Below, piece by piece: positions 1 through 10,576 of a DNA stretch of 64,000 nucleotides (the first letter of the stretch is position 1; every line of letters begins with the position of its first letter). The DNA comes from Tetrapyrgos nigripes (taxonomy: Eukaryota; Basidiomycota; Agaricomycetes; Agaricales; Campanellaceae). A model generated the notes under the pieces. It searched no databases, was not told the DNA's origin, and saw nothing but the letters and a program-made list of their open reading frames with translations. The stretch spans positions 1-64,000 of the forward strand of contig JAACJM010000354.1 in assembly GCA_013368315.1 (NCBI GenBank), written 5' to 3'. A program made the position numbers and the translations under genes.

Positions 1-36
1 TACCCCTTACCCCTCATCGTACCTTACATTACACAG

Positions 37-2403
37 ACTCAACATGCGCACAACAATCACCATCTACCGTACCCTCTACAAATATATCAACACCATGGAC
101 GCAGAATCCCTCGCTCGAGGAGGTCCGGCCGAGGATCCTTCCATCGATGTACATTTTCGCAGTGGAGTCTACCTTGGAGCGGGGATGTCTACACTCATCC
201 TTAGTCTGCTACCGCAAAAGTTGTTGACGATTGTAGAGTTATTCGGGTATAAAGGAGACCGAAAGGAAGCGTTAGCGTTGTTATGTAGAGCGGGTGGATG
301 GTCTCAATGATAGTGACCAAACCGGCGATAAGCACTGGTAAGTGCCATTATTGTTATTACGTGCAGGAACGCTCTTGTTTGACTGACTGACATTTGATTT
401 CATCTCTATTCTTGGTGGCATTGTCGTTCCGGCGGTTTTTCAGCCGAAGAAGGCGTTCGTCGGTCTATCTGTGATATGGCCCTTCTCATCTTCCATTTGG
501 TCCTTTCAAGCTTCACTTTCGACGGCGTGGATGTTACTATGGCGCAGAAGATTATAGATTGGAATTTGAAGAGATATCCGGATGGCGTCTTCTTCCTCTT
601 CGGTGCCGGTCGTTCTTCCCTAGTCCGTTCCCAACCCCGACGAGCCATCTCATTCTACCGTAGAGCCATGGAAGTCCAATCTCAATACCGCAACCTGCAT
701 CATATCTCGTTTTGGGAAATCGCGATTGCGACGTTGGCGTTGTGGGATTTGAACGAGAGTTTAGAGAGTTGGAGGGTTTTTAGAGGGGAGGCTACGGTGA
801 GTTTGAGTTTTTTTTGAGTTTTGAGATGGAGAACGTGTTTTTCTTTTTTTCGAAGGGGGGATCATATAAGTTTGGTTCTCGGGCTCGGAGTGTTCGGGTG
901 CTAATTGGCGTATCTCAATTTCAGTGGTCCAAAGCAATCTACTCGTATGGAATGGCCGTCTGTCTACTCGAGCTTGCAGAGATGATGGATCGAGGTGACA
1001 CCAACGCCGACGCCAACTCAATCTCAAACTCGGAGAAACCAAAACACCCACCGCTTTCGTCCAAGGAAATGAGAGACCAAGCGACCAAGTTAATGGAGCG
1101 GGTACCGAGTTTGCGTCAGAAGATTGCAGGGAAGAGTATTCCCTTGGAAGTGAGTACATATTTTAATTTCGTATTGATCACACGATCCCCATTCGACGAT
1201 GATGAAGATGGAGATGTACATGACAAGATGCCATGTCATATGCACCGTCAATTCCTCCACCCTCATCCGGGACCGTATTACACCCGTCTTCCAATTCTAA
1301 TCCCCACAATCCCCACAATTCCAATTCCCCATACATCCCCTCCAATCACCATACTCACGTTACTCATTCACGTATCCTATCCTATCTTATCTTACATCCC
1401 ACAGAAACTCGTTGCACGCAAAGCCCGCAAATTCATCTCCCAAGGCGGTCGACTCGCCCTTCCCGCCCTAGAACTAGCCTACCTCTTCCTAGCCATCGCT
1501 CATGCGCCTCGGAAAACCGTCACCGAAGCAAAAATGTTAAAGGAAGTAAGGAGAACGTTGGATGTAATCGATAAAGCGGGGGGTGATCCTAAAAAGTATG
1601 AAGGAGGAAAGGGGTATTGGGATGATTTGTGTATGGCAAAGTTTTTTGGAGGGGATATGTTTGAGATATATTGCGTATCCTGTGAGTACCATTGGTCGAG
1701 TCATCTGCTCCTTCCATTGTTCCTCGTTGGTCGATCTCGCGCTAATCAATCACGTCTGATGATGATGGTGGCGTCGTGTGGTTGTTCTTTCTTTGGTGCG
1801 GTGCTTATAGGACCCGGACGCTGAATTGGACGCATCAGAGACGCCTACGATGTCCCAGGAAGAAGCGGCTCAGGCATCAGAGAAGGCTTTCAACGAGGTG
1901 TTGAAGAATGGTCCAAAGATTGAGTTGGATCATTTCTTGGTGTATCATGCTCGTACGTAACTGCCCTCTATCTTTCCTCATCTTTCTTTGTCTCCTCTCT
2001 CGTTCGTAAAAGTCTGATGATCCTACCCTGTCTATTCTAATAGATTATGAACTCGGGCGATTGCTCGCGTGTCGTGGTGATATAGATAGTGCCAAGACGC
2101 ATTTTGATTTGGTACTTTCGGGTGCGTGTTTGTCTCGGTTTTTGGTTCTGGTTCTGGTGGACGGATGGGTGTATTGAAAAATCCTGCCATTTTTCTATTG
2201 TACAGGTAAATATCTAGAGGTCGGACCTTCTGGTAGGAAGGGAAGGTATAGCTTGGAGGTGCGTACTACTTTGTTGTTATTGTTCGTTTGCTGTGACGTC
2301 TTTCTGATGCTGACCTGACGTGTTTTTCTGTTTGGTTTGATAGAATGCTCTACACCTCCGTACACACGCTGCCGTGGAGGCTTTGCATCAGAAGAGGCTT
2401 TAA
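37..2403 (+). CDS. IML2/TTC39-family outer-membrane-associated protein, C-terminal exons
   Basis: This is the 3' part of a gene whose 5' exons lie before the window; position 37 follows a CAG acceptor. Exons read as 37-337, 444-796, 925-1149, 1405-1681, 1811-1952, 2044-2121, 2206-2258 and 2344-2403 (TAA). Family-typical segments include LLPQKLLTIVELFGYKGDR, ALLIFHLVLSSFTF, LKRYPDGVFFLF, a TPR-like RAISFYRRAMEVQ and the C-terminal DPDAELD. Known IML2/TTC39 proteins carry TPR-like helices; fungal members associate with mitochondria and affect inclusion bodies and lipid handling. Two one-base problems exist: exon 1 runs into TGA at 308 unless a base is missing in the G run near 292, and exon 4 has one base too many in the T6 run at 1642-1647. 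Both are in homopolymers, so assembly error is as likely as pseudogenisation. Downstream exons join in phase. Family is sure; integrity is not. Confidence 0.82.
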
Positions 2404-2985
2404 ACGATAACCGATAACCGATGAAAAGTCCCAACGATGGTATTGATATTGATATTTTGAGCGAGGAGACGATGGGAGGGCGGGATGATTGCTCGATGAG
2501 ACGAAACGAACGATGAGATACTGATATAATTGTACATCCTGAACTGTGCTCTGCTCTGCTCTATATACCTACGTTCTTTGGAATATCCCTATTAGTTATC
2601 TATCGTGTATTAGTAGTAATTTTAGTCATGAGGATCGATTTGGAGAGCAAGGCCCAAGAGCAGGTTAATTAACTTGAGGCGTATCTGGAGTGGTTGGCTT
2701 GGTAAGATAAGATGAGATGTTCAGCTCCTGGTCAGCTCTGGTACTCCTCGTTGGTAGATGAAGTCGGCTGTCGTTATCCTCTCGACAGCAATACTCGAAG
2801 TATCATTCAGCATCCTCACTACTGGCCATGTTCTTTGTAAATAGAAATTAGCTAAAAATCTCTGAGCTTAAAGATGGTCATTCATTTGGAGGCGCTACTC
2901 TTCTATTTCTCCATAGCACCACAGACCGTTTCGCCTTGTAGTTGAGGAATGACTTTGTGTTGAAAAGTTTGAAAAAATCGACCTG
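2404..2985. other. 3' UTR and intergenic
   Basis: This stretch holds the presumed 3' UTR of the IML2-like gene, part of which is copied again at 4118-4300, followed by AT-rich intergenic sequence. No gene or repeat structure is visible apart from that copy. Confidence 0.5.
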
Positions 2986-3776
2986 CTAGATACTTTTCGA
3001 ACTTTCTTCCTCTACGCCGGGATCTTCCTCGCCTATTACATTTCTATAAGGACTATCGCCCTCTTTCGTCCCCTCTTCCCTCCCCATCATAGTCTTCTCA
3101 ACTGCTGCAATTTCAGAAAACTGCAACTCTATCCATTCGTGCAATATTGACTTAAGGGCACGGCGAGCTGTCGAAGCGACAACAGTGGCCATATCCTTTT
3201 CGTTCGAATAGACACACTCATGAATCGTCTCACAAGCGTGTCACATAGCGGCATGTATGTCGTCATTAGTCCGGTTGTTGAACCTCCCAAAATACAGAAG
3301 AGGATGTCTATATAGGTAGAATATGAGACAGTGAAGGCGTCAGTAACATCTAGACTCGACTCATAGAGCCAGTGGAGAAGACTGCCATACGTACATAGCA
3401 CAACCTTACCACCACGAGTCACTGGAAAGAACGCATCCCTTAACCTTCCTCCCTTCCCAACATCAACGGTATTCGTTGACACTGGTATCCTTGGTCCAGA
3501 GCCTGTTGAGACGGATCGCTTCTGTTGCCGTGCATCGGAGCTGGTAGTGTAGCTCCGAAAAGATGGTGACACAGGAGCGACCACATGAGAGTGAACTACT
3601 CTGTACAAGGTTGATGGAAACGTCATTGACCTAGGACGACTCCGGTCCAGAGAAAGGTGACGGTAAAGAAAGACTAAGGGTATGGAGCCAGGAGTGTGCT
3701 TTATTGCCGAGTTACAAGCACTCCTATACGAGTGTCGAAGTGTAACATGCAAGGCAGTCATCTCGTTCTGAGCCAA
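2986..3776 (-). pseudogene. unrecognised gene, copy 1 (disrupted)
   Basis: On the minus strand an open region from 3776 contains the segment DVGKGGRLRDAFFPVTR, followed by a possible GTAAGG donor. A second conserved block begins after a TAG acceptor near 3310 (LLYFGRFNNRTNDDIHAAM) and continues to a stop at 2986. A second copy at 8.1-8.7 kb has the same two blocks in the same order (VGKGGRLRNAFFPVTR and, further on, HAAMRHACEAIRECV). Here the codon equivalent to the Arg of AAMRHACE is TGA, so this copy is broken. The first block is hydrophilic and the second has helical charged stretches. I do not recognise the family, and the exon join is not certain because the phases I tried do not match cleanly. 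It may be a small host gene family or the cargo of a repeat. Confidence 0.4.
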
Positions 3777-3875
3777 GAGACAAGGCGGTAAGTGTGTTGA
3801 CAGTACTGGTCAAAGCTTCAACTTGTTTGTCAACGAGGAGAGAATCAAACATCGTGTTCTCGGTTGGTCGCCCTG

Positions 3876-4118
3876 TCAATTTTTTGATGTCCGAAATTTC
3901 AGTCGACGCCTGGATAACTTTTCTTCAAGTTTCGGTGACCTTTGTTCGCTACTACTAAGTACTACTGATATGAAATAAATTGGAAATTTTTCAAACACCT
4001 CACTCAAGTCTGATACCTCAAACTCGGGATGCAGATACAATTCTTCAATCTCCCTCTTCTCCTCCCCACTGTTCCTATTCCCATCCTCCGTCAACCGAGT
4101 CAGTCGATAATCCCTCAT
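3876..4118 (-). pseudogene. duplicated 3' end of the MFS permease gene
   Basis: The minus-strand reading RDYRLTRLTEDGN, EIEELYLHPEFE matches the C-terminus of the MFS permease at 52.8 kb (RDYRLTQLTEDGK, EIEELGYLHPEF). Nucleotide similarity continues past the parent stop codon to about 3980. The copy has lost the original stop frame and has no transporter core, so it is a gene fragment. It joins abruptly at about 4118 to a copy of the IML2-like 3' end running the other way. Confidence 0.75.
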
Positions 4119-4300
4119 GGAGGCTTTGCATCAGAAGAGATTTTGAAGTAAATTGAGACGTAGACGATGATGCTAAATGTTGAGACGAACGATGAGATAC
4201 TGATATAGGACACAGCTAGTTGTACATCCTGGACTGACTGCTCTACTCCATATACTTACGTTTTTTGAAAATCTCTATTAATCATGAGGAACAATTTGGA
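4118..4300 (+). pseudogene. duplicated 3' end and 3' UTR of the IML2-like gene
   Basis: The start (ATGGAGGCTTTGCATCAGAA) repeats the last coding codons of the gene ending at 2403. Downstream matches include the blocks ACGAACGATGAGATACTGAT and TTGTACATCCTG seen at 2500-2540. Only the terminal exon and UTR are present. It abuts the MFS fragment head to head. Confidence 0.75.
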
Positions 4301-6115
4301 GGAGGCAGGGGCGGAGAGGGGAGAGATGGATAGGGGTTATGGATGGATCTTGTACTGGTATAGGCACAAGGAAGAGAGACGACTTTGTTAATGGAGCTTG
4401 AGCGGACTTTACAATCTCAACGCGGCCACGAGGACTGTACTAGTGAGAACAAACTGCATGAGATTGTTCACCTCAGTGCAAATGGGCGCGTTGATCCTCT
4501 ACAGAATCTCCTTTGTCAGCCTACGTACGAAAGAGACCTTTTGAGAGTTAAATCGGGTTCGTGCCATTCGTCAGGCAGAAGCTCATTGTGGATTCATCAC
4601 TGTGGAGGTCGGAGAGGTTGATAATCAACCTACGATTTCAACCTACAAATGGTTGCGAGTTATCCATGTGTTGGTTGATTGGTAGGTTGATCGGCATGCT
4701 ATTGCCAATAGGATGAAAATCCAACCTATTTTGGCCGAAATCACCTCCAGTCCTTTTCAACCATTCCGCCCGCCATTCGGCTGAAAAGTGACCTAATGTA
4801 GGCTTTTGGATGCTGTACATTTGGCTTCAAATGAATGCTTTTCCTGGTTCTCTAATCAAGTAGTAGTGAATGAAAGAAATCAAATTAACAAAGGCCTAAA
4901 TATGTACATACAGGCAACGGCGACGACAGCGATATACACAACTACACACGTACGGGCTACTCATAGCATCGCGAACACCCATGACCCTGTCCATATACGC
5001 TCACTCCACCGCTTCCCTTTTCTTCTTGGGTCCCTCAGCGAACCTTTTTGAAAGAAGCGCAAAGGCATTCAGGGCGAGAACAGTACTGAAAATGAAGCGC
5101 AAAATTATCAGTAGAGCGTGCACCTAACGGTAGATCTGACATACCTGGGCCACTTGACATATCACCCTCACTATCGCGCCGCCGTTGTGTGCTGCACAGA
5201 GAACTATTTCCTTATGAGAACGAGAAAGACCTAGAGAAACAACTTGAAGCTTAGAGAACAGTATCTTGACAGTTGTGTCTTGCGGGCATATCTTGCGGGT
5301 AGAGCTTGAGGGAATTGGAGTTGAGTATTGTAGTTGAGGCCAGAAGTCCAGGCAGAGCCGGCGGTGAGCGAGAGAGCAAGCAAAGTCAAAGCAGAATTCG
5401 ACGTGGCAGGATTGTTGACACGGCCGCAGATTGACACGCTGACTAACAGCTGTACAGCTGCGGCCGGCAACTTCCGCCAGTCACATAAATTTCGCACAAC
5501 TTCTTCAAGTCCTCAGTCCTCTCGAATACTCTAGCAAAACTGTACACTCGCATAGTTATTGACTAACAATACATTTATTATTGTTACTACTAGTTGTAAG
5601 GAACAGTAGCTTCTGTTCTCATAGACGTAGTGAAGTAACCAAGAAATCAGCCTATCAAAGGGTAAGTAGGCAGGTTAGAAAGTAACCTACTGCGCTAGGT
5701 TAAGATAATGCTGCGAAAAGGCATCAACCTAAAGTACCCGTTTTTAGGTTGAAATCTCCTTTTCGACCCGAAATAAGTCGATTACCAACCTAAGTTATCT
5801 TCACAGTGCATAACTTGCTCGTGGCTCCGAACGGACCCTTTATGGGGAAGAGGGAGGCGGGGGGTAACAAGAGAATGGCGATTTAAAATACGTGGAACTT
5901 GTACTCTGCCTACAAATATATAAGGGGAGGGCATCAGCGCTAAAAAGTCCGTAGAACTCTGCGTATAGAAAAATGAGGGCTGTATGTAGCTACAAAGTCC
6001 CTTATACAAGCTGTCCGTGTAGCAAAAGAAGCTATACAAGGCCAAGAGTTGAGGAAGACCCGTTGAGATCGCTATAAGTACATGCAAAAACTGAAATATT
6101 CGTAGCAATGACCAC
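4301..6115. other. intergenic, no supported gene
   Basis: Sequence rich in AACCTA/TAGGTT words at 4620-4800 and again at 5660-5800, which may be decayed copies of one repeat. No splice-linked ORF or convincing terminal repeat was found. The short ORFs here have no family signature. Confidence 0.4.
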
Positions 6116-7122
6116 TCACCTCAAGTTCTTAGCACCATCCTTGGTTTGTATCACTGTTCCCTCAAGCTCCCTACATCCACTGATTCGCGCCACCAACGCC
6201 GCAGCCGGTCTTCCATCCAAGTTTCCGCTCAGCCCACGTTTGTACTCCTTGTTCAGCACGTTAATCAGAGTGGTCACTGGTCCAGCAACCAAAATGAGGG
6301 CGATGATCTGACCAAACATCCAAGGTGTATGTCCGTTCAAGTTATTGTTTACAAGCTCTTTGTTCTCCATGACCATCTTCTCGATCATCAAAATAGCCAG
6401 AATCAATGATCCTAGGTTGAGAATGGAGAGTAGAGTGAATCTTGTGTTCACGGAGAACCAGTGCTTTCTCTCGGACGCGTCCGGCGCCTTGACCGAGACG
6501 ACTCGTATAATGAAGTAGGCCATCTGGATGATCCATAAGGCGACTGCAAGGGTATTATCAATAGAGCATCGCAGGATTGAAGGTCGGAGACGATACATAC
6601 TGACAGTGAAAACGAGGTACTTGACATTGCCTGTCGGATTTACCATGAGGAATAGGGCAAATTTGATTTGGGCATTGCAATCCTGGTTTGCTCCAAACGT
6701 TCCTACGGTGGACCAGGTCCAAAGACAGAATCTGAAAGAATAATCAATCAAAAGCTCGGTGATTGTGATAGGTATACTCACCCAATATAAAGTAAACAGT
6801 GCAGCACGGTCGCCATGAAAAATTTGATCTTCTTCACTCTGTCCTCCTCATAAACCAGCATGAGTGAGCCGTAGTAAAAGCTCATCATGAACACTGGGAA
6901 CCCAAGCCAGGTCACGATAAGCCCATCATACAGGGAAAGATCACGGTAATCCGCAATCGCAGCGATTTGTACGCCAAAGGAAGTGACAATGATAGTCCAC
7001 CAAGAGTCATCGGCATGAGCTGGAGAGATGGCAAGAGTGAAAAAGCCTATGAGAAGCTGAAGATAGGTAGCAAACCGGATTCCGAGGCCGTCAATGTCGG
7101 AATTGGAGGTGCAGGTCGACAT
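6116..7122 (-). CDS. multi-pass membrane protein of fungal unknown family
   Basis: Three exons (7122-6782, 6731-6601, 6543-6116) join in phase with consensus GTGAGT and GTATGT donors and CAG acceptors to give 299 aa ending in TGA. The N-terminus CTSNSDIDGLGIRFATYLQ matches a motif I have seen at the start of many uncharacterised fungal membrane proteins (D-I-x-G-x-G-V/I-R-x-x-x-Y-x-Q). Hydrophobic helices follow at roughly residues 13-33, 45-60, 66-90, 105-125, 145-165, 200-220 and 240-260, so about six or seven membrane passes. The C-terminal tail (about 40 residues) is hydrophilic. No catalytic motif is seen and the function is unknown. The frame is intact. Two palindromes lie 15-100 bases upstream of the start codon. 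Confidence 0.8.
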
Positions 7123-7138
7123 TTAACGACGTCGACGG

Positions 7139-7153
7139 TGCGTGGCACGCACT
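7139..7153. promoter_or_regulatory. 15-bp palindrome upstream of the membrane-protein gene
   Basis: GTGCGTGGCACGCAC is a perfect inverted repeat around a central G, 17 bases before the start codon of the minus-strand gene. A transcription-factor site or 5' UTR hairpin is possible; this is inference from position and symmetry only. Confidence 0.35.
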
Positions 7154-7192
7154 GGGGCCACGGGGCTGGCGTGGATGTACGTGCCTGTAGTG

Positions 7193-7221
7193 AGTCAGTC
7201 TTACGAGTCGTAAGACTGACT
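7193..7221. promoter_or_regulatory. 29-bp perfect palindrome upstream of the membrane-protein gene
   Basis: AGTCAGTCTTACGA and its exact reverse complement flank a single G. It lies about 70 bases upstream of the minus-strand start codon. It could be a dimeric regulator site, a hairpin, or a tiny foldback remnant. Confidence 0.4.
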
Positions 7222-8115
7222 TTGCTGTGTTGGATGATTAATTGTAGGTCAAAGTTGCATATGGCTTCGATCGTCTTTATACCATCCTAATGTACTAATA
7301 AGTACAAATTTGAAAGCCGTGATATCGATGGCTTTTTCTTCGCTCTTGATCACAGTTTCTTCTATGCCACTGAATCAGGATGTTAGTGTGCGGTGTATGT
7401 TGCACATGGACAGATCACTATATTTGCCACTGGTTGCTAGCAGTCGCATTGACATTAACTAAGCGGCGGCGCTCATGATTGATCTCGGTAGGATGTTCAT
7501 CATACCGAGATGACCGTAATCCGCTATACCCGTATTCCTATGGCGAAAATAGCAGATATCTTCTCGACAGCAGCCTTCGAGGTATTATCATCCTCATTTC
7601 TGGCGATATTATTGGGAACTTACTCTTACACCCCACTGCTATAAACCAAAGTTGAAAGGCGCTACAGCCATGTTCGCCATAAAAAGTATTATGAACCATG
7701 CACTGCACTGACTAGATTACTTATGGAATATCAGAACTTCTACCAGTTACCAGTGCTGAGAACTGTACCCAGGTAGTTGTACTGCTCCCTGAAACCGGAA
7801 ACGGCCTACTACTGAATTTCGCCAGACGCTCTGTCCCATGATCATCATGATTATGATACGGCGTATATGACCTAAGTAGCTACCAGTCCAGAAAACAGAG
7901 AATGGAAACATAATAGAGAACTGAGTCTTCTTTTCACCACAGCATCACAGAGCGCTTCGTCTGGTAGCTGGCCTAGAGGAATAGTTGAGTGTTTGAGAGA
8001 TTGACCTACTACATTCCGAACTTTCTTCCTCTGCAGATACAACCACCAAGCTATTCCTCGCCTATCACATTTTCATAAGGACTATTGCTCTCTTTCTCCC
8101 CCTCTTCCCTCCGCA
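7222..8115. other. intergenic, nothing recognised
   Basis: No ORF, tRNA-like element or terminal repeat stands out. The right edge (7940-8115) is similar to 2900-3080, so the repeat that contains the unrecognised gene extends downstream of its stop. Confidence 0.4.
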
Positions 8116-8743
8116 TTATAGTCTTCCGGGCTGCTGTAAGCTGACAATCCAGCGACACTCCAGTCGCGCAATATTGACATGATAGCACGGTAGGGTGTCA
8201 TAAACGAGAACATCTTCGACCCTGATCATATCGACCCTGACCACATCGATTTCTTTCGAACAGACACACTCACGGATTGCCTCACAAGCGTGTCTCATAG
8301 CCGCATGGAATTTGCTCTTGAGCTCCGGGTCCGATATATGTATGTCATCATGAGTCCGGTTGATAGAGCCCCTATTGAGACTCCCAAAGTATAGAGGAGG
8401 ATGTCTATATTTGTAGAGTGAGACGATGGAGGCGTCCGAATAACATCTAAACACGACTTATAGAGCCAGTAGAGAAGACTGCAATACGTACATAGCACAG
8501 CCCTACCACAACGAGTCACTGGAAAGAACGCATTCCTTAACCTTCCTCCCTTCCCAACATCAACGGTATCCGCTGGCACTGGTATGGGACAATGATGTAC
8601 CTATTAGTATTACGTACAGTAGCTACATCGGGTTGCCTCCCGGACCCCCGGCGTATCAGTTCTTGGTCCCAGCCCGGGTAATACACTCCTCCTCCTCCTC
8701 CTCCTCCTCCAGAGCCTGTTGAGACAGATCGCTTCTCTTGCCG
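8116..8743 (-). pseudogene. unrecognised gene, copy 2
   Basis: Minus-strand blocks VGKGGRLRNAFFPVTR (about 8510-8560) and, after a probable intron, PPLYFGSLNRG, FHAAMRHACEAIRECVCSKE and a stop at 8116 match copy 1 at 3.0-3.8 kb block for block. This copy lacks the TGA of copy 1, but upstream it is interrupted by a 130-bp insertion at 8584-8712 and then by the transposon cluster that starts at 8746. The 5' part is therefore gone. Product unknown. Confidence 0.4.
8584..8712 (+). repeat. short interspersed element with (CTC)n tail
   Basis: Relative to copy 1 of the surrounding gene (3490-3510), this copy gains about 130 bases beginning GGGACAATGATGTA and ending in eight CTC units. A related copy lies inverted at 32688-32790, sharing GGACCCCCRGCRTATCAGTT and the CTC-rich end. 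A SINE with a microsatellite tail, or a MITE, would fit. Confidence 0.5.
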
Positions 8744-8766
8744 TGTATGCTGTTCAAATTGCACAT

Positions 8767-10422
8767 TATGCTGTTCAATTTGCACTTTTATTATTTGTAC
8801 CCGCACACACCCGAAATTTTCCGCACTCATAGTCGAAATCCCCGCACTCATTCAGGTTTCCCGCACTCTCAATGTCTAAGTTGTCATTTTTTTCATAAAA
8901 CTTAAGACATTTTTCTCCTTACTGACTTACGTGTTTCTATTCTCATTTGTAGGAGTGGAATATCTAGCAAAACACAGAACGAGGACGATGGAAACTGAAC
9001 GCAAGACCTTTTAACGCGACGCGTCAGGGTCACGTGTAGGTAACATGACTCAAAAGTTTCATGTGACTCATGCTGATACCTTCGGCACTCTTTCACTGCG
9101 GGCGGCGATGGGTATTTGCAATCTATTTTTGAGCAGGCTTAAATCTCGAGTTATTCGCACAGTTTTTTCCCAGATAAAATTAGTCTTACTTGCCGTTGAA
9201 ATGCCGAAACTTGTATCGTAAGTATTTGTGCCTGATTTGGTGTGAAAATACTCAAAAATTTCTGACGCAGATTTGGCTCACATGCCCGGAAAGTATTCGC
9301 CACACTTTTTGCTGTATGAGAGAAACTGTTTACGGACAGTTTCTCTCATACAGCAAAAAGTGTGGCGAATACTTTCCGGGCATGTGAGCCAAATCTTTAC
9401 GGAAGTTTCTCTCATACAGCAAAAAGTGTGGCGAATACTTTCCGGGCATGTGAGCCAAATCTGCGTCAGAAATTTTTGAGTATTTTCACACCAAATCAGG
9501 CACAAATACTTACGATACAAGTTTCGGCATTTCAATGGCAAGTAAGACTAATTTTATCTGGGAAAAAACCGCGCGAACAATTTGAGATTTAAGCCTGCTC
9601 AAAAATGGGTTGCAAATACCCATCGCCGCCCGCAGTGTTTGCCACGTCATGTTGTCTTTACTACCACCACCGGCCCAGCGTGTACCAGACGTGCTCAGGC
9701 CTTTTCCCTGATGTGCAGCCACAGAAATCCGCTTTTTATTGCTCTCTCTATCCTTTCCTCTTCGCAATAGTCCGGTTCAGACAAGCTAATGTTCACGCGT
9801 CTGTGTAGCAGGAATGGGGTGTGTGCGCTTCAGGCAGTGTATTAGTGCAAGGCGGCCCAGAATATGGTGAGTTACTATGTTTGCTGCATCTTCTCAACCT
9901 TTCTGATGTGTCAGTGGTTTCCAGCATGTCGTTCTCGAGCAAGAGCCAAAAGCTGTACATGGTATGAGGTTCTACATCGCGCATGCTCAGTATCTCTGCT
10001 GACGATACATCTGGAACTTCTGTCTTAGATCTTGGTATGGCTTATTATGAAGGGATTTCGAGGTGGACAGGGCTGGATGGGATTCTTATAGAATAGCTAC
10101 AAATTTTGTGCATATTATCGCAGATAGATGCAGAAATATACCATTTGCTTTTTCACCATTCTTTTGTGCAGAAATTGTTTTTTCTGCAAAATTCTGATTT
10201 GACTGAATGGATATCTGCAAGAGCTCATATTCATGTGCACATTTTGTCCTATTTACGCATAGTCAGTTTTGGCTGGGTGTAAGTAGTCATCTAGGCCCAG
10301 GAATTGACTTTGTGAACATTGGGTGTGGGAGAGTTTTCAAGAGTGTGCGGGGAAAGTCTGTGAGTGCGGGGAAAAATATCAAGAGTGCGGGTAAATAATA
10401 AATGTGCAATTTGAACAGCATA
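8767..10422. mobile_element. inner, inverted copy of the same transposon
   Basis: A second copy of the same element in opposite orientation is inserted 21 bp inside the end of the outer copy. It is flanked by GCACAT on both sides (8761-8766 and 10423-10428), a 6-bp target duplication that is also part of the outer element's own end sequence. Because the copies face each other, 8.75-12.94 kb forms a long palindrome with arms of about 1.1 kb. It is itself interrupted by the CACTG element at 9094-9637. Confidence 0.7.
9094..9637. mobile_element. CACTG-ended foldback MITE (CACTA/EnSpm-like)
   Basis: Ends are CACTGCGGGCGGCGATGGGT and its reverse complement, and the arms stay complementary for about 240 bases. 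The insert is flanked by TTT on both sides (9091-9093, 9638-9640); the uninterrupted sequence is seen in the opposite transposon arm near 12613. A 3-bp duplication with CACT(A/G) ends is the CACTA/CMC pattern. An inner segment of about 70 bp (GTTTCTCTCATACAGCAAAA) occurs twice in the right arm. No coding capacity. Confidence 0.75.
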
Positions 10423-10576
10423 GCACATTTATTATTTACCCGCACTCTTGATATTTTCCCCCACACTCACAGACTTTTCCCGCACACAGTGACCTACTTT
10501 CCCCGCACACTCTCGAAAACTCTCCCACACCCAATGTTCACAAAGTCAATCCCTGGGCCTAGATGACTACTTACAC

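Noticed and set aside
5330..5470. GC-rich segment with CGGCCG and CAGCTGTACAGCTG palindromes
   Set aside because: Short common restriction-type palindromes only; no larger structure.
9190..9541. Several ORFs of 63-87 codons with the same protein sequence on both strands
   Set aside because: They come from the arms of the CACTG foldback element and reflect palindromy, not genes.
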